Shown here piece after piece: positions 5,194-5,565 of a DNA stretch of 5,565 bases. The position numbers and the translations under genes are program-made. Positions within the stretch are counted from its first letter, which is position 1, and every line of letters starts with the position of its first letter. The notes below the pieces were generated by a model, which did not search any database, was not told the DNA's origin, and worked only from the letters and a program-made list of their open reading frames with translations. Source of the stretch: an uncultured Slackia sp. (GTDB lineage Bacteria; Actinomycetota; Coriobacteriia; Coriobacteriales; Eggerthellaceae); NCBI GenBank assembly GCA_900555495.1, contig USLD01000095.1, positions 1 to 5,565 of the forward strand, read 5' to 3'.

Positions 5194-5505
5194 CTAGAAC
5201 GGCTTGCGTCCAGCCTCCGCAAAATGCGCGCGAGCAATATCCAGCGCGCCCTCTCGATCGGGGAAGAAATTCTCGTCGGTCACTTGTCCCTTCGCGAACG
5301 TAGTGAACGAAGCCGTCAGGCAAAGCTCTCCCGCTCCGTCCTTGAAAACGACCTCGATTACCTGAATCGTGCGACCGCTGCGGACCACATGGGCATCGAC
5401 CGTTACACGCTGGCCATTTATATGTATGCCTTTGCAGAAATTGAAATTGCTCTGAAGCGTCACCGGCTTGATTCCACACGAATACGCCGCCATACATGCC
5501 GCCAT
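5194..5505 (-). CDS. Hotdog-fold (PaaI-like) thioesterase, N-terminally short or partial
   Basis: From the ATG at 5505 this encodes 103 residues matching the second half of a PaaI/4HBT-type hotdog domain, which hydrolyses acyl-CoA thioesters. The central helix is MAACMAAYSCGI. It is followed by the beta-strands VTLQSNFNFCKG, RVTVDAHVVRSGR, IQVIEVVFKDGAG and LCLTASFTTF, then a helical tail of about 30 residues. Family members are usually 130-150 residues and have HGG...D just before the central helix. By spacing, that Asp would fall at the codon before this ATG, where Thr is encoded. AGGAG 6 nt upstream supports this start. However, the frame stays open to the window edge (complement of 5194-5565), so a longer protein starting outside is possible. 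Codons are less GC-rich than in the neighbours. It ends 5 bp from the stop of the fusion gene, tail to tail, with no terminator visible. It may be a remnant. Confidence 0.6.
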   Translation of the reverse strand: MAACMAAYSCGIKPVTLQSNFNFCKGIHINGQRVTVDAHVVRSGRTIQVIEVVFKDGAGELCLTASFTTFAKGQVTDENFFPDREGALDIARAHFAEAGRKPF

Positions 5506-5511
5506 GGTTCT

Positions 5512-5532
5512 CTCCTGTTTCGGAGAATTATC
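5512..5532 (-). promoter_or_regulatory. Candidate -10 element and ribosome binding site before the hotdog gene
   Basis: On the - strand GATAAT (5532-5527) resembles a -10 hexamer, and AGGAG (5516-5512) is a ribosome binding site 6 nt before the ATG at 5505. The predicted leader is only about 15 nt. The -35 position (5555-5550) reads GCGTCA, a poor match. The surrounding 60 bp are AT-richer than the genes, which fits a promoter rather than coding sequence, but the window ends here and the call is tentative. Confidence 0.35.
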
Positions 5533-5565
5533 CGCCACATCAGAAAAACTGACGCCGAATCTCGC

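Noticed and set aside
1..5565. CRISPR array, tRNA, rRNA, insertion sequence or phage attachment site
   Set aside because: I saw no regularly spaced repeats, no tRNA cloverleaf or rRNA signature, no transposase-like protein and no terminal inverted repeats.

Overview
The window is a GC-rich (roughly 60% G+C) bacterial segment. Its strong GC3 bias, AAGGAG-type ribosome binding sites and short intergenic gaps, with this gene mix, suggest an actinobacterium of the Coriobacteriia (Eggerthellaceae-like). That placement is inference from composition and protein style; no marker gene is present. Genes run off the left edge and probably the right edge, so this may be a short contig or an arbitrary cut.

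Layout, left to right: (1) the 3' part of a uracil permease of the NCS2 family (+), followed by an intrinsic terminator; (2) a small unrecognised membrane protein (-); (3) a HAD-superfamily phosphatase (+); (4) two tandem hairpins in the convergent gap between the HAD gene and (5) a MerR/TipAL-type multidrug-sensing regulator (-). The regulator has a textbook 19-bp-spacer MerR promoter with a dyad in its own upstream region; (6) an NfsB-like FMN nitroreductase (+), divergent from the regulator; (7) 28 bp downstream and probably in the same transcript, a 460-residue protein that fuses a family-6 uracil/hypoxanthine-DNA glycosylase domain to an NAD(P)H-hydrate epimerase (NnrE/YjeF_N) domain and ends in an acidic tail; (8) tail to tail with it after only 5 bp, a hotdog-fold (PaaI-like) thioesterase (-) whose recognisable homology starts just after the place where the catalytic Asp is expected.

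The most unusual item is the glycosylase-epimerase fusion: one polypeptide would repair deaminated DNA bases and damaged (hydrated) NAD(P)H. With an NAD(P)H-consuming nitroreductase upstream and a divergent drug-sensing MerR regulator, the right half can be read as a candidate damage-control module for nitrosative, electrophile or xenobiotic stress. The domain calls are well supported by motifs. The joint function and the regulation of the nitroreductase by the MerR protein are inference.
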